30,032 nt of DNA from DATGIQ01 sp035295665. GTDB lineage: Bacteria > Planctomycetota > Planctomycetia > Gemmatales > Gemmataceae. The notes under the pieces are model-generated. The model made no database searches and was not told the DNA's origin. It saw nothing but the letters and a program-made list of their open reading frames with translations. The position numbers and the translations under genes are program-made. The stretch is taken from NCBI GenBank assembly GCA_035295665.1, contig DATGIQ010000213.1, positions 1 through 30,032 on the forward strand, given 5' to 3'. Numbering within the stretch: position 1 is the stretch's first letter; each line of letters begins with the position of its first letter. Positions 7,518-16,140 of this stretch are shown piece after piece.

Positions 7518-9086
7518 TCAGTTAGGTTTTCGGCCGAGGTTCTTCCAGATTTCGATGGCAGGAGATTTTGTGGTTCCTTTTGTGAAATTGCCGACAACGA
7601 GATCGGTTTTTCCGTTCGCCGTGAGATCGCCCAAGGCACAGGTAAGGTGATCGCATCGGACCCGCTCGAGCGGATGCCGGACGAATGTCCCCGGAGCAGT
7701 CTGCTCGAGCAAGACGATCGATTCGAGCTGGAGAGCAGTCCGCTGGGGAAAGGTCTCCGCGGGCAGAAAGCTGACCGCAATGATATCGCGCTTGCCGTTC
7801 CCCACCACATCGCCGGCCACGGCACGCATCGCGCCATAGAGATCGAGAATGCGGTGGTACACAAACGGAAAGGAACGACGGTTTTCCAGCCACGCAATTC
7901 CATGATAGGGCTTGAGCAGGTAAGGAGCGTCCAGCGAGTCGCCATTGGTGAGGAGCACGTCGAGATTCCCATCTCCATCCAGGTCGATGAGCTGAATTCC
8001 GCTCGACCCGAACGCTGGATGCGGTGCGGTGTAGATGGTCTCCTTGCGAAACTCCCCGTTCCCCTGGTTCAGGAAGGCCACCACCGTTTCATGTTCTTGG
8101 CTGATCAGAGCCACAAAATCGGGCCGCCCATCCTTATTGAGATCGGCCACGGGCACGTGGATGGCACCATGGCGTTGGTCGAGGACGCGCGGAACAAACA
8201 CCGGCTTCGACCAATCCGTCGTGCGGTTTTCCAGGTAAAGAATTTCTCCGGTCTGCCGCCAGCCAAAGACAGCCACGATCAAGTCGAGCTTGCCATTGCC
8301 CCGGAAATCGGCCGCCTGCACATCGGCGACGCGGCCCACGCCTTCGAGGAGCGGAATGGGAGTGAACGTGCCATCGGCCGATCCCTTGAGCCAGACCACG
8401 CTTCCGACCCGGTCATCGGTAGCATAAAAGCTTCCGAGACAAGCCAGGAGGATATCCTTGATGCCATCCCCGTCGAGATCAAGCACCTCGGCATGGGCGC
8501 AACAAAAGCCTTTCGCCAGGATCTTCAACGTCGGGGATTCATCGTATGGCCTCAGTACCAGGACTTGATCCTGAACGGCGTCGCAAACCAGGACATCGAG
8601 CCGGCGCGGATCGAAGAGATGGACTAGCTGGAGATTGCTGACGCCCGGTGTAGCACGCGGATCGGGCAGAGAAAAGCCCTGACGTTCGAACCGGACAGGG
8701 GATTCCTGGCCTGAATCCTTACGGGCCAATAACGGCAATGTCTGCGGTGCACGGTTTTCGTAATAAAGGGCAACGCTTTCGAGGGACGGAAAGTCGAGGC
8801 CCAGCAAAGGGGATTGGGCAAAGAAATCGTATGCTTGCTTCACCTCCTTTCTCCACGCGGATCGAGGGAACGTGTCGGGCGGCGGATAAGAGTGGCAAGT
8901 TCCGCAAAACTCATGGACCTGTTCCGCGGTTGCTTCGGTAGGAACAGGCGGTAGCGACAGCGCCGGTGGAGGCGAGGAGGGATGAGCAAGGAAGGTAAAC
9001 GTACCGACCGCCACAGCCAGCACGGCTGGAGCCAGCAGCAAGCCCCACCTTGACCAGCGATGCTTGGGTTGTCGAGAATTGCTCAT
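7518..9086 (-). CDS. Envelope-anchored FG-GAP/VCBS repeat protein with a CxxCH haem-binding motif
   Basis: A 522-residue protein. Residues 13-33 form an N-terminal membrane anchor or uncleaved signal, followed by a Pro-rich linker and Cys61-GT-Cys64-His65, the attachment site for c-type haem. From about residue 200 on there are six FG-GAP-like blades. Their calcium-type loops are at 203-211 (DLDGDGIKD), 260-268, 315-323 (DLNKDGRPD), 368-376 (DLDGDGNLD), 426-434 and 487-495, the last two degenerate. This predicts a beta-propeller outside the cytoplasmic membrane with a short haem-binding segment. The ATG at 9086 is chosen: an ATG at 9197 would overlap the TPR gene by 88 bp and put 37 arginine-rich residues before the anchor. 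No clear ribosome binding site was found. It follows the TPR gene by 22 bp and probably shares its transcript. Confidence 0.82.
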   Translation of the reverse strand: MSNSRQPKHRWSRWGLLLAPAVLAVAVGTFTFLAHPSSPPPALSLPPVPTEATAEQVHEFCGTCHSYPPPDTFPRSAWRKEVKQAYDFFAQSPLLGLDFPSLESVALYYENRAPQTLPLLARKDSGQESPVRFERQGFSLPDPRATPGVSNLQLVHLFDPRRLDVLVCDAVQDQVLVLRPYDESPTLKILAKGFCCAHAEVLDLDGDGIKDILLACLGSFYATDDRVGSVVWLKGSADGTFTPIPLLEGVGRVADVQAADFRGNGKLDLIVAVFGWRQTGEILYLENRTTDWSKPVFVPRVLDQRHGAIHVPVADLNKDGRPDFVALISQEHETVVAFLNQGNGEFRKETIYTAPHPAFGSSGIQLIDLDGDGNLDVLLTNGDSLDAPYLLKPYHGIAWLENRRSFPFVYHRILDLYGAMRAVAGDVVGNGKRDIIAVSFLPAETFPQRTALQLESIVLLEQTAPGTFVRHPLERVRCDHLTCALGDLTANGKTDLVVGNFTKGTTKSPAIEIWKNLGRKPN

Positions 9087-9108
9087 GGGAGGCAGAGGAA
9101 CAAAGTTC

Positions 9109-10374
9109 CTAAACCGATTCGCCGTTGGCCTGTCGGCGGTGAAGCGCGCACCGTTTCGGCTGGCCGCTGCGCTCAAAATAGTCTGCCAAGGCCGCATGCG
9201 CCGCCGGGTGACGCGGATCGATCAGCAGCGTACGAAACAGCCAACCGAGGCCTTCGGGTTCGTGGCCATTGTGCAAAGCCCACATGGCCACCTCGAACCG
9301 GACGGCGGCGTCACGGGGCGAACCGTGATATCGTAGCCAGAGCTGACCCGCTTGGCGATCACTGGCCTGGAGCGCGTCCCGGCGGGCCTGACAAGTCTCG
9401 GCCAACGTGTTCTTGCCTGAAGCTTCCAGACAGTTTTGGAGAAGCCGAAAGGCCTCGCGGTGCCATGGGGCCAGTGCGACCGCCCGCGTCAGGTGCGGCT
9501 CTGCCTCGTTCCGCCGCCGCCGGGACATGGCCAGGCGTCCGCGCTCGACCAAAGCATCCACATCATCCGGCCGGGCGGCCAACAGGGTGTCCAGGAATTC
9601 CCCGGCCTGGTCCAGCTCATGCGCTTCGAAGCGGCAGCGGGCCAGACCGAGGAGCACCGCGCGATTCGTAGGGTCCTGCTGGTGTAACATTTCAAAATGG
9701 GCGACGGCCTCACGGACCCGACCTTGCTGGTGGAGCGTCTCGGCCAGACGCAGTCGGGCTTCGGAACAATCGGGTACGAGCTCCAGCACATGCTCAAAGT
9801 CCCGGGCCGCACGCTCCAGGTCGTGGATGCCTTCGGACCGTTTGCCACGCAACAGGAGGGCACGGGGATTTGTGGGTTCGCTCTGGAGCAACCCGTTCAG
9901 ACAAACGAGCATCGAAGCCCACCGCGCCACCCGCAGATAGCCCTTGGCCATCGCCTCCAGGATGAGCGGCGTGCTGGAATGCTTGGCGTCCACGAGCGAT
10001 TGGAGATACGAGAGCTCGCCGGCCAAATCACCCTGCTGGACACCTAACAAGAGCCATTCCAGCCGGCTCTCCTCTGTCTCGCCGTACCGGCGTTCGTAAT
10101 CGACCAAGTAGTGCTCGGCCTCGGCGCAGGAATCCAGCCGCCGGGCTGTCTGGGTTGCCAGGAAGTGCGCGCGGGGACTGCTTGGCCAAATTTGCAGGCA
10201 CCGCTGAAGATACTGGCGTGCGCTTTCGAGGTCTTGCCGGCGAAGGGCCTGCTCCGCGATTGCGAGGCAGGATCGTGACCAGGCGTAGGGGACCAGGAGG
10301 GCAGTTCCGACGCTGAGTAGAACCAGGCATCCCAGCGCCAAGCCGATGCGTTGCTTCATGGAGAGGCATCCCAT
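9109..10374 (-). CDS. Membrane-anchored tetratricopeptide-repeat protein
   Basis: A 421-residue protein with an N-terminal hydrophobic segment (about residues 10-30) after a short basic start, so it should be anchored with its repeats outside. The rest is helical repeats of TPR type: examples are ESARQYLQRCLQIWPSSPRAH near the N-terminus, AARDFEHVLELVPDCSEARL, EAVAHFEMLHQQDPTNRAVL and EAEPHLTRAVALAPWHREAF, each about 34 residues with the alternating Ala/Leu/Tyr pattern and Pro at the helix junction. Such repeats form protein-binding scaffolds. The ATG at 10374 or the in-frame ATG at 10359 are both possible; neither has a strong ribosome binding site. The FG-GAP gene follows after 22 bp, so the two products may form one envelope complex. 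Confidence 0.8.
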   Translation of the reverse strand: MGCLSMKQRIGLALGCLVLLSVGTALLVPYAWSRSCLAIAEQALRRQDLESARQYLQRCLQIWPSSPRAHFLATQTARRLDSCAEAEHYLVDYERRYGETEESRLEWLLLGVQQGDLAGELSYLQSLVDAKHSSTPLILEAMAKGYLRVARWASMLVCLNGLLQSEPTNPRALLLRGKRSEGIHDLERAARDFEHVLELVPDCSEARLRLAETLHQQGRVREAVAHFEMLHQQDPTNRAVLLGLARCRFEAHELDQAGEFLDTLLAARPDDVDALVERGRLAMSRRRRNEAEPHLTRAVALAPWHREAFRLLQNCLEASGKNTLAETCQARRDALQASDRQAGQLWLRYHGSPRDAAVRFEVAMWALHNGHEPEGLGWLFRTLLIDPRHPAAHAALADYFERSGQPKRCALHRRQANGESV

Positions 10375-10546
10375 GATGAATCCATCCGGAGCGGTTCCGG
10401 TAGTTTGTCAACCGGCCGGTAAGCTTGTCAAGCAGAAATCCCTTTCCATGAACCATCGCCTTGACCAGGGGAGAGGCCTGGCTCCTTAGGCAACACGTAG
10501 CGCGGAGTTCGAGCAACGGATCGAATGCGCACCGGAGGCAAGAACA

Positions 10547-10645
10547 ATGGATCTTGAAACTACACTCGCAGATGTGAAAAGTCTGGAACATCAATGGGCC
10601 ATATTGGAAGCCGAACTTCAACACTTATCGCACGCAACGGGATAG
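10547..10645 (+). CDS. Candidate small acidic protein (32 residues)
   Basis: I do not recognise this ORF. It starts MDLETTLADVKSLEHQW and ends AELQHLSHATG. A GGAGG sits eight bases before the ATG, an ideal ribosome binding site. The residue pattern (Leu/Ile/Ala at heptad-like spacing, Glu-rich, one Trp) suggests a single amphipathic helix. It is on the plus strand in a 325-bp gap between the start of the TPR gene and the end of the tandem amidohydrolase gene, both on the minus strand. A chance ORF of this length is common in such DNA, so the case rests on the ribosome binding site and the helical pattern. It could be a regulatory peptide or not a gene. Confidence 0.4.
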   Translation: MDLETTLADVKSLEHQWAILEAELQHLSHATG

Positions 10646-10699
10646 CCAGATCAAGCCAAGTGGCCTGATCGAAGGGATCTGGTAGGACTGTCCCTCGCG

Positions 10700-13369
10700 C
10701 TACCACGCTCCCATGCAACATCCGACCCCGCCGCCGACCAGCGGCAGCGCCCTTCGCTCGAACGGCAATTTCAGGTACTCGGCGCGATCATAGACCACCC
10801 GGCCGCCCAGCAGCGTGTGCGTGATATGGGTCGTGCTTTCGAAGGGATCCCCATCGTACAGGACCAGATCCGCTACCTTACCCACTTCCAGGCTGCCGAA
10901 CCGATCATCGATCCCCAGCAGCCGAGCCGCATCCAGTGTGATCGCCCGCAGCGCCGGTTCGAATCCGAGTCCGTTCACCAGCGCAACCGCGGCCTCATGG
11001 CGGAGAACGCGCGTCTTGGGCACGTAACCCTCGAATCCTGTGCCGATGGCTATGGGAACGTTGCGTTCGGCCAACAGTGCGGCGTTGCAGAGATGCGTGT
11101 TGAAGGTTTCCATGCTCGCGCCGATGCGTTGCATGGTGGGATGCACAGCTACCGGTACCTTGGCGGCCGCAATCTCGTCGCGGAGAAGGTACGCCTCGGT
11201 CGCAAGGTCGAGCACTGACCGCAAGTTGAACTCCTTGGCCAACCGCAGCGCGGTCCCGAGATCGTCGGCACGGTGGGCGCTGAATACCACTGGCACTTTG
11301 CGGTCCAGCGCCAGCTCCAACTCCTCCAACTTCAGGTTGCGCGGCGGCTGCCTGTCCGGATCCTTGGCTGTGGCACGTTTCTGGGCATTGTTCTGTGCCT
11401 GGACAAGGGCCATGCGGACCAGGCTGGCGGTGCCCATGCGCGTACTTGGCAGCCGGCCCGTGTAGGCCTGTTTCGGAATCTCGCCCAGGTTCACGAGAAT
11501 GCTCGCCGGGAAACGGACCGTCATCTCCTCGGCCGTCCGTCCATGCGTGCGGAAGATTCCGCTTTGCCCGGCGATGACATTGACTCGACCGGGCATGACG
11601 TGGACCACGGTGACGCCTTGCTCACACAGGAATTGGAGGAGCGGCTCATGGGGGTTGAACCCATCGAGCACGCGCACATCGGCCTGGTTCGGGTCGCTGT
11701 GTTCATCCTGTTCCTGATCGCCCGGGACGTTCAACAGGCCCGTGGTCGGCACGACCGTGTGCGGATCGATGAGGCCGGGCGTGACGTCGGCCGCGGTCAA
11801 AACAGGAGTTTGTGCTGGCAGCTGGAGCTGGTTGCGCGGCCCCACATAGCGCAGCTTGCCGTCTTCGATGAGAACGGCGCCATCGGTGATGGTGCCCTGG
11901 GCAGCCGTGTGCAAGCGGCCTGCAAAGACCGCCAGCCGAGCTGGGGAGCCCTGGAGAGCCGCGGCCGTTGACGGAACTGCAGGAGCCGGAGTGCGTGGCT
12001 GCGCTGGGATCGGCGCGGGCGGTTTCGGCAGCGCGCCAGGATCCGCCAGTGCAAATCCGCCCGCCTGATAAGCCCAATCCTTTGGTTGGGAGCGATCAAA
12101 AACGCGGACGCCATCGATGTACGTTTCCAGCACCTGCGTATAGATACTAAACGGAGGCCCAGACAAGACGACAAAATCTGCATCTTTGCCTTTTTCCAGC
12201 GAGCCGAGCCGGCCGTCGAGATGGAGCATCTGCGCGGGGTGGAGCGTGAGGGCGCGCAGGGCTGCATCCTCGGACATGCCGCCGCGCATCGCGATGCCGC
12301 CGGTACGGAGGAAGAAACGTGATTCGGTGATAAAGTCATCGGTGTTGATGGCCACCTTGACGCCGGCTTTATCGAGGATGGCGGCGTTCTCTTCCAGAAG
12401 GGCGGCGGCTTCCAACTTCCCCCCGGGGCTATCGACCAACGTCAAAGACACGGGCACCTTCCGTCGGGCCAGCTCGTCGGCCACCCGATATCCCTCGGTC
12501 ACGTGGTGCAGCACGATTTCAAAGTCAAATTCCGAGGCGATCCGCAGGGCAGTCATCAGATCGTCGGCCCGGTGCGAATGGAAATGCACCGTGCGTTTGC
12601 GTTCGAGCACCTCGACAAGCGGTTCGAGAGCCAGGTCTTTCTCCGGCTGCGGCACATCTTTCCCCGCGGCCGCGGCCTTACGGTAAGCGGCCCATTTCTG
12701 CTGATAATCGCGGGCTTTGATAAACTGCTCACGCTGGAGGGCAGCGACTTTCATGCGGGTGCCGGGAGCCTGCGGCGGCACATTCCGGCGGCCCGAGCCA
12801 TAGCCTTTGGGGTTTTCGCCGTTGGCCATTTTCAGCCCCCCGAGGACCGGCATATCCGCGATGCGCATGGACTCGATGGTTCGGCCGCGGAGCTTGACGT
12901 AAACGGTTTGGCCGCCGATCACGTTCCCGCTACCCGGCATGATGTTGGCCGTCGTGATGCCGCCCGCCACGGCCATGCGAATCCCAGGATCCGCCGGATA
13001 AATTGCATCGAGGGCACGGAGGGCCGGCTGCGCGGGGCCGGTCATCTCGTTGCCGTCGCCATTGGCGGGGACATGAGGCCGCGGGTAAATGCCGATGTGG
13101 GAGTGCGTATCGACCAGGCCCGGGATGACGGTTTTGCCGGTCAGATCATGAACGGTGGCCCGCGACGGGATGGGAACGGCGTCTTCCCGGCCGACGGCCA
13201 AGATCTTCCCCCTGTCGGTGATGAGAACACCCTTGTCGATCGGCGGCCCGCCGGCGGTGTAAATGCGGGCCCCGCGGTACACGACCGCTTCCTCCGCCGG
13301 CGTGGCCAATCCGCCCGCGAGAGACACCGCAATGGTCAACGCGCCACAGAAAAGCCAATTCATAGGCAT
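10700..13369 (-). CDS. Secreted tandem amidohydrolase with a degenerate second domain
   Basis: An 889-residue protein: signal peptide (about 1-25), amidohydrolase domain 1 (about 28-430), a Pro/Ala linker (about 445-475) and amidohydrolase domain 2 (about 478-865). Domain 1 has the metal ligands of imidazolonepropionase-like hydrolases: His89 and His91 in DTHSH, His266 in HFHSHRADD, His288/289 in VLHHVTEGY and Asp344 in INTDD. Domain 2 aligns along its length but has DPHTVV (second His lost, Val539), DL for HH at 721-722 and Gly778 for the Asp, keeping only His537 and His699. It is therefore probably structural or regulatory. The substrate is unknown; related secreted enzymes act on cyclic amides or dipeptides. 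The start may be the ATG at 13363, nine bases after GGAAG, rather than 13369. Confidence 0.88.
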   Translation of the reverse strand: MPMNWLFCGALTIAVSLAGGLATPAEEAVVYRGARIYTAGGPPIDKGVLITDRGKILAVGREDAVPIPSRATVHDLTGKTVIPGLVDTHSHIGIYPRPHVPANGDGNEMTGPAQPALRALDAIYPADPGIRMAVAGGITTANIMPGSGNVIGGQTVYVKLRGRTIESMRIADMPVLGGLKMANGENPKGYGSGRRNVPPQAPGTRMKVAALQREQFIKARDYQQKWAAYRKAAAAGKDVPQPEKDLALEPLVEVLERKRTVHFHSHRADDLMTALRIASEFDFEIVLHHVTEGYRVADELARRKVPVSLTLVDSPGGKLEAAALLEENAAILDKAGVKVAINTDDFITESRFFLRTGGIAMRGGMSEDAALRALTLHPAQMLHLDGRLGSLEKGKDADFVVLSGPPFSIYTQVLETYIDGVRVFDRSQPKDWAYQAGGFALADPGALPKPPAPIPAQPRTPAPAVPSTAAALQGSPARLAVFAGRLHTAAQGTITDGAVLIEDGKLRYVGPRNQLQLPAQTPVLTAADVTPGLIDPHTVVPTTGLLNVPGDQEQDEHSDPNQADVRVLDGFNPHEPLLQFLCEQGVTVVHVMPGRVNVIAGQSGIFRTHGRTAEEMTVRFPASILVNLGEIPKQAYTGRLPSTRMGTASLVRMALVQAQNNAQKRATAKDPDRQPPRNLKLEELELALDRKVPVVFSAHRADDLGTALRLAKEFNLRSVLDLATEAYLLRDEIAAAKVPVAVHPTMQRIGASMETFNTHLCNAALLAERNVPIAIGTGFEGYVPKTRVLRHEAAVALVNGLGFEPALRAITLDAARLLGIDDRFGSLEVGKVADLVLYDGDPFESTTHITHTLLGGRVVYDRAEYLKLPFERRALPLVGGGVGCCMGAW

Positions 13370-13573
13370 TCTCTTCCAGTGAACATTTCGGGATGGCTGT
13401 GCATAACCAATCGTCTCAATCGGCTTCGTCCCCCGGTTCGTCTACCGGACAGTGTCCATCATCATGGCACTGGCTCTCCAGGGTGCGCTGCCTGCGAACC
13501 AGCGTGGACCTTGCGAAACTCAAGGGCAGATCTCCGCCGCGTCGGCTCCATTCTACGGGAGCCTGTCCATGCC

Positions 13574-15064
13574 TCACGCCCCCACCGGCACCGTCGGATC
13601 CTGACCATCCTCGACCCACACCCAACCATATTGCGTATTGCTGGGAGCCGGGTTCCGGCGATATTCCTCGCGGAGCTGCGTCAGCTTGTCAGTCTTGATA
13701 GCCTTGCGGCTCTTGTTCGGATCGACGCCGAACAATTTGGCGGCATTCAATCCGAAGATCTGGTTCTTGATCTCGTCGGTCAGCTCGGGATAGTGGTACT
13801 TCTCCATCAGCTCCGGCTTCATCTTCAAGCGCCGCAGCCGTTCAATTTGATGCTGCGGAGTGCCGCCCCAAATCGAGTCGGTGCCCCACAAGATGTGATC
13901 TGCTCCGGCGCACTGAATCATCTGTCCCAACATGTGCATGCACAATTCCGGAGAATACTGCGAGGTCATGTTGAACGTGCTGCCCAGCTCGAAATAGATG
14001 TTCTTGATCTGGGGATTCCGCTTGAAGATGCGGAAGAGGTCGCTGATCCAGGGGATTTCTTGCGGATCGTTAGTCTTCGGATCTTTAACTTTTTCGCCGC
14101 TGCCCATGCCCAGAAGACCAAAGCCACGGAAGCCGGAATGGTACACGATGAAGTTCAAATCCGGCCAATCCTTGGCTGCCTTTTCGAGATCCAGTGGCGT
14201 GCACGCTTTTTCGTTGAAGAAGCCAAGTGGCAGCCCCTTATGAACGCACAGGTTCTTGATGCCGAGCTTCTTGGTCCGCTCCCAGAACGGGTAAGCGACC
14301 TTTTCATCGTCCATGAACCACGCCTTTTCGCCGATCTCGGCTCCCGTGTACATTTTCCAGGCATCAATCTTCAGCTCCTTGACCTGACGGTCCATCTCTT
14401 CGAATTCTTTTGGACCGAGGTTCGGCCGGAGCAAACCGTGCGACAGGACGCGCTGCGAGCCGGCGATGTCGTTGACGAATTTGCGCGTGGCCACCATCTG
14501 GTCCGGCGGTAGCGGATTCTTGTCCCAGTCGCGGCTCGGGACGCCGCTGATGATGGCCATCACGGTGTCGCTGTCGAGAAACACTTCCTTGACGTAGTGA
14601 GCTCGATTGAGCAGGTCCAGTTTGTCCTCGAAGGTCTTGCCGTCTTGCCGCAACGCCATGAAGAACGACTTCACCTTCTTGCCGTCGGGGGTGTCGTCGT
14701 ACCATTTGCGGCTGATATCGACATGGTGGGTTTGCACATCGAAGATGAATTGGTCTTTGGGCCATTTCTCGGCGTACGCCTTCTGGTCATCGACCTCGGC
14801 GGCGTCCACGGCGAAACAGTCGCCATAAACCTGGTTCAGGGCGAGCAGGGCGGCGGCCATGCCGCTGCCGGTGCGCAGGAACGCGCGCCGGCTCAACCCC
14901 TGGCGGCGGGCGGCCTGTTCGCTGATCTGGGCCAGGCGGGCCTCGTATTCTTTCTGTTGTGGCGATTGCGGCGGCGGGATGAACTCTTCGTTGGAGACGA
15001 TCCGTGCCGGGATCGGCGGAGGCGCTTCGGTTTGGGCGTCCAGATCACATTGGCGTACCCACAT
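13574..15064 (-). CDS. Tat-exported amidohydrolase (amidohydrolase_2 type)
   Basis: A 496-residue TIM-barrel hydrolase. A twin-arginine signal is visible (LSRR-AFLR at 57-64 followed by GSGMAAALLAL), but it is preceded by an unusually long hydrophilic N-region of about 57 residues that begins MWVRQCDLDAQTEAPPP. Candidate metal or catalytic residues are His113/His114 in DVQTHHVD (the canonical DxHxH is altered to QxHH), His275, His309 in FIVYHSG and Asp396 in LWGTDS, in the order usual for the PF04909 group. The end, NAAKLFGVD, is also typical of that group. The substrate cannot be inferred. It is 204 bp upstream of the tandem amidohydrolase gene on the same strand and divergent from the ABC transporter genes, across a 164-bp intergenic region that should hold both promoters. 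Confidence 0.85.
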   Translation of the reverse strand: MWVRQCDLDAQTEAPPPIPARIVSNEEFIPPPQSPQQKEYEARLAQISEQAARRQGLSRRAFLRTGSGMAAALLALNQVYGDCFAVDAAEVDDQKAYAEKWPKDQFIFDVQTHHVDISRKWYDDTPDGKKVKSFFMALRQDGKTFEDKLDLLNRAHYVKEVFLDSDTVMAIISGVPSRDWDKNPLPPDQMVATRKFVNDIAGSQRVLSHGLLRPNLGPKEFEEMDRQVKELKIDAWKMYTGAEIGEKAWFMDDEKVAYPFWERTKKLGIKNLCVHKGLPLGFFNEKACTPLDLEKAAKDWPDLNFIVYHSGFRGFGLLGMGSGEKVKDPKTNDPQEIPWISDLFRIFKRNPQIKNIYFELGSTFNMTSQYSPELCMHMLGQMIQCAGADHILWGTDSIWGGTPQHQIERLRRLKMKPELMEKYHYPELTDEIKNQIFGLNAAKLFGVDPNKSRKAIKTDKLTQLREEYRRNPAPSNTQYGWVWVEDGQDPTVPVGA

Positions 15065-15228
15065 GGTAGGGCTCCTTGAACTCGATTTTTTTGATGTTTC
15101 TGCGAAGAGAGTCGGTTTTTCTGTCCAATCTCAATATCATCGTCCAGACTGCGAACCATACAATGAACCGCTGTCCCTCCTCGCCACCAGCGCGCGCGAG
15201 GGTGAACTTCCTTCTCTTTACGTGTTCT

Positions 15229-16140
15229 ATGGCTGCCGTCGAAATCCACCAGGTCACGAAAACGTTTGGCAGGCACACGGCCGTCAAGGACTTAAGCCTG
15301 GCAGTCCCCGCCGGAACCGTCTATGGATTTATCGGTCCGAACGGCTCCGGAAAGACGACCACGCTCCGCATGATCATGCGCATTCTGCACCCGGATTGCG
15401 GCGAGATCCGTGTGCTGGGCGAGAACGTCCTGGCCGCGGCCAACGATCGGGTTGGCTACTTGCCGGAAGAGCGGGGGCTGTACAAGCAGATGAAAGTCCG
15501 CGATGTGCTCTGCTTCTATGCCGAGCTCAAGGGGTTTCGGGATAACAAGGCCAGCATCGATTCCTGGCTGGAGCGGATGGGACTGGCGGACTGGGCGGAC
15601 AAAAAAGTCGAGGCCCTGTCCAAGGGCATGTCGCAAAAGGTGCAGTTCATTGCGACGGTCGTGGCCAGGCCGGAGTTGGTCTTGCTGGACGAACCGTTTA
15701 GCGGTTTGGACCCGGTCAATGCCGAAGTGCTGCGCGAAGCGGTGCTGGATATCAAGCGCACCGGGGCGACCGTCATTTTCTCGACTCATGATATGGACGT
15801 GGCCGAGAAGATGTGCGACTTCATTTTCATGATCTACAAAGGTCAGAAAGTCCTTGATGGAACACTCGAATCGATCCAGGATACGTACGGCAACGACACG
15901 CTCCAGGTTCGGCTTGACGACAGCAAGGGTCCACTCAGTGATCTGCCCGGCGTCGTCAAGGTTACGGACTTCGGCCGCTGGCAAGAATTGCGCCTGGCGC
16001 GCGGTGCGGACACCCAGCACGTATTGGCCGCGTTGATGGGCCGGGGCAAAGTCCGCCATTTCGAGCTGGCCCGCCCATCGCTGCACGACATCTTTGTCCG
16101 CATCGCCCGCCCTGACAAAGAGGAGAACCACCGTGCATAA
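15229..16140 (+). CDS. ABC transporter ATP-binding protein (NatA-like)
   Basis: The ATPase of an ABC-2 exporter, 303 residues. Walker A is GPNGSGKT at 36-43, the signature is LSKGMSQ at about 130-136, Walker B is LVLLDEP at 150-156 and the switch histidine is His187 in STHD. The C-terminal part (about 215-303), ending LHDIFVRIA, is the extension found in NatA-type ATPases. It energises export by the permease encoded next to it on the inner membrane. The start at 15229 (MAAVEIHQV) is chosen because it is where family similarity begins; the frame is open back to 15076, with 51 extra unrelated residues. No strong ribosome binding site precedes it. The next gene overlaps its end by 8 bp. Confidence 0.92.
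   Translation: MAAVEIHQVTKTFGRHTAVKDLSLAVPAGTVYGFIGPNGSGKTTTLRMIMRILHPDCGEIRVLGENVLAAANDRVGYLPEERGLYKQMKVRDVLCFYAELKGFRDNKASIDSWLERMGLADWADKKVEALSKGMSQKVQFIATVVARPELVLLDEPFSGLDPVNAEVLREAVLDIKRTGATVIFSTHDMDVAEKMCDFIFMIYKGQKVLDGTLESIQDTYGNDTLQVRLDDSKGPLSDLPGVVKVTDFGRWQELRLARGADTQHVLAALMGRGKVRHFELARPSLHDIFVRIARPDKEENHRA

Noticed and set aside
10646..10684. Inverted repeat CCAGATC...GATCTGG after the small ORF
   Set aside because: Arms of seven bases with a loop of over 20 and no T-tract; weak as a terminator.
12503..14512. A 669-codon plus-strand open frame
   Set aside because: It is antisense to two well-supported amidohydrolase genes and has no recognisable domain; long antisense frames are expected in DNA of this base composition.
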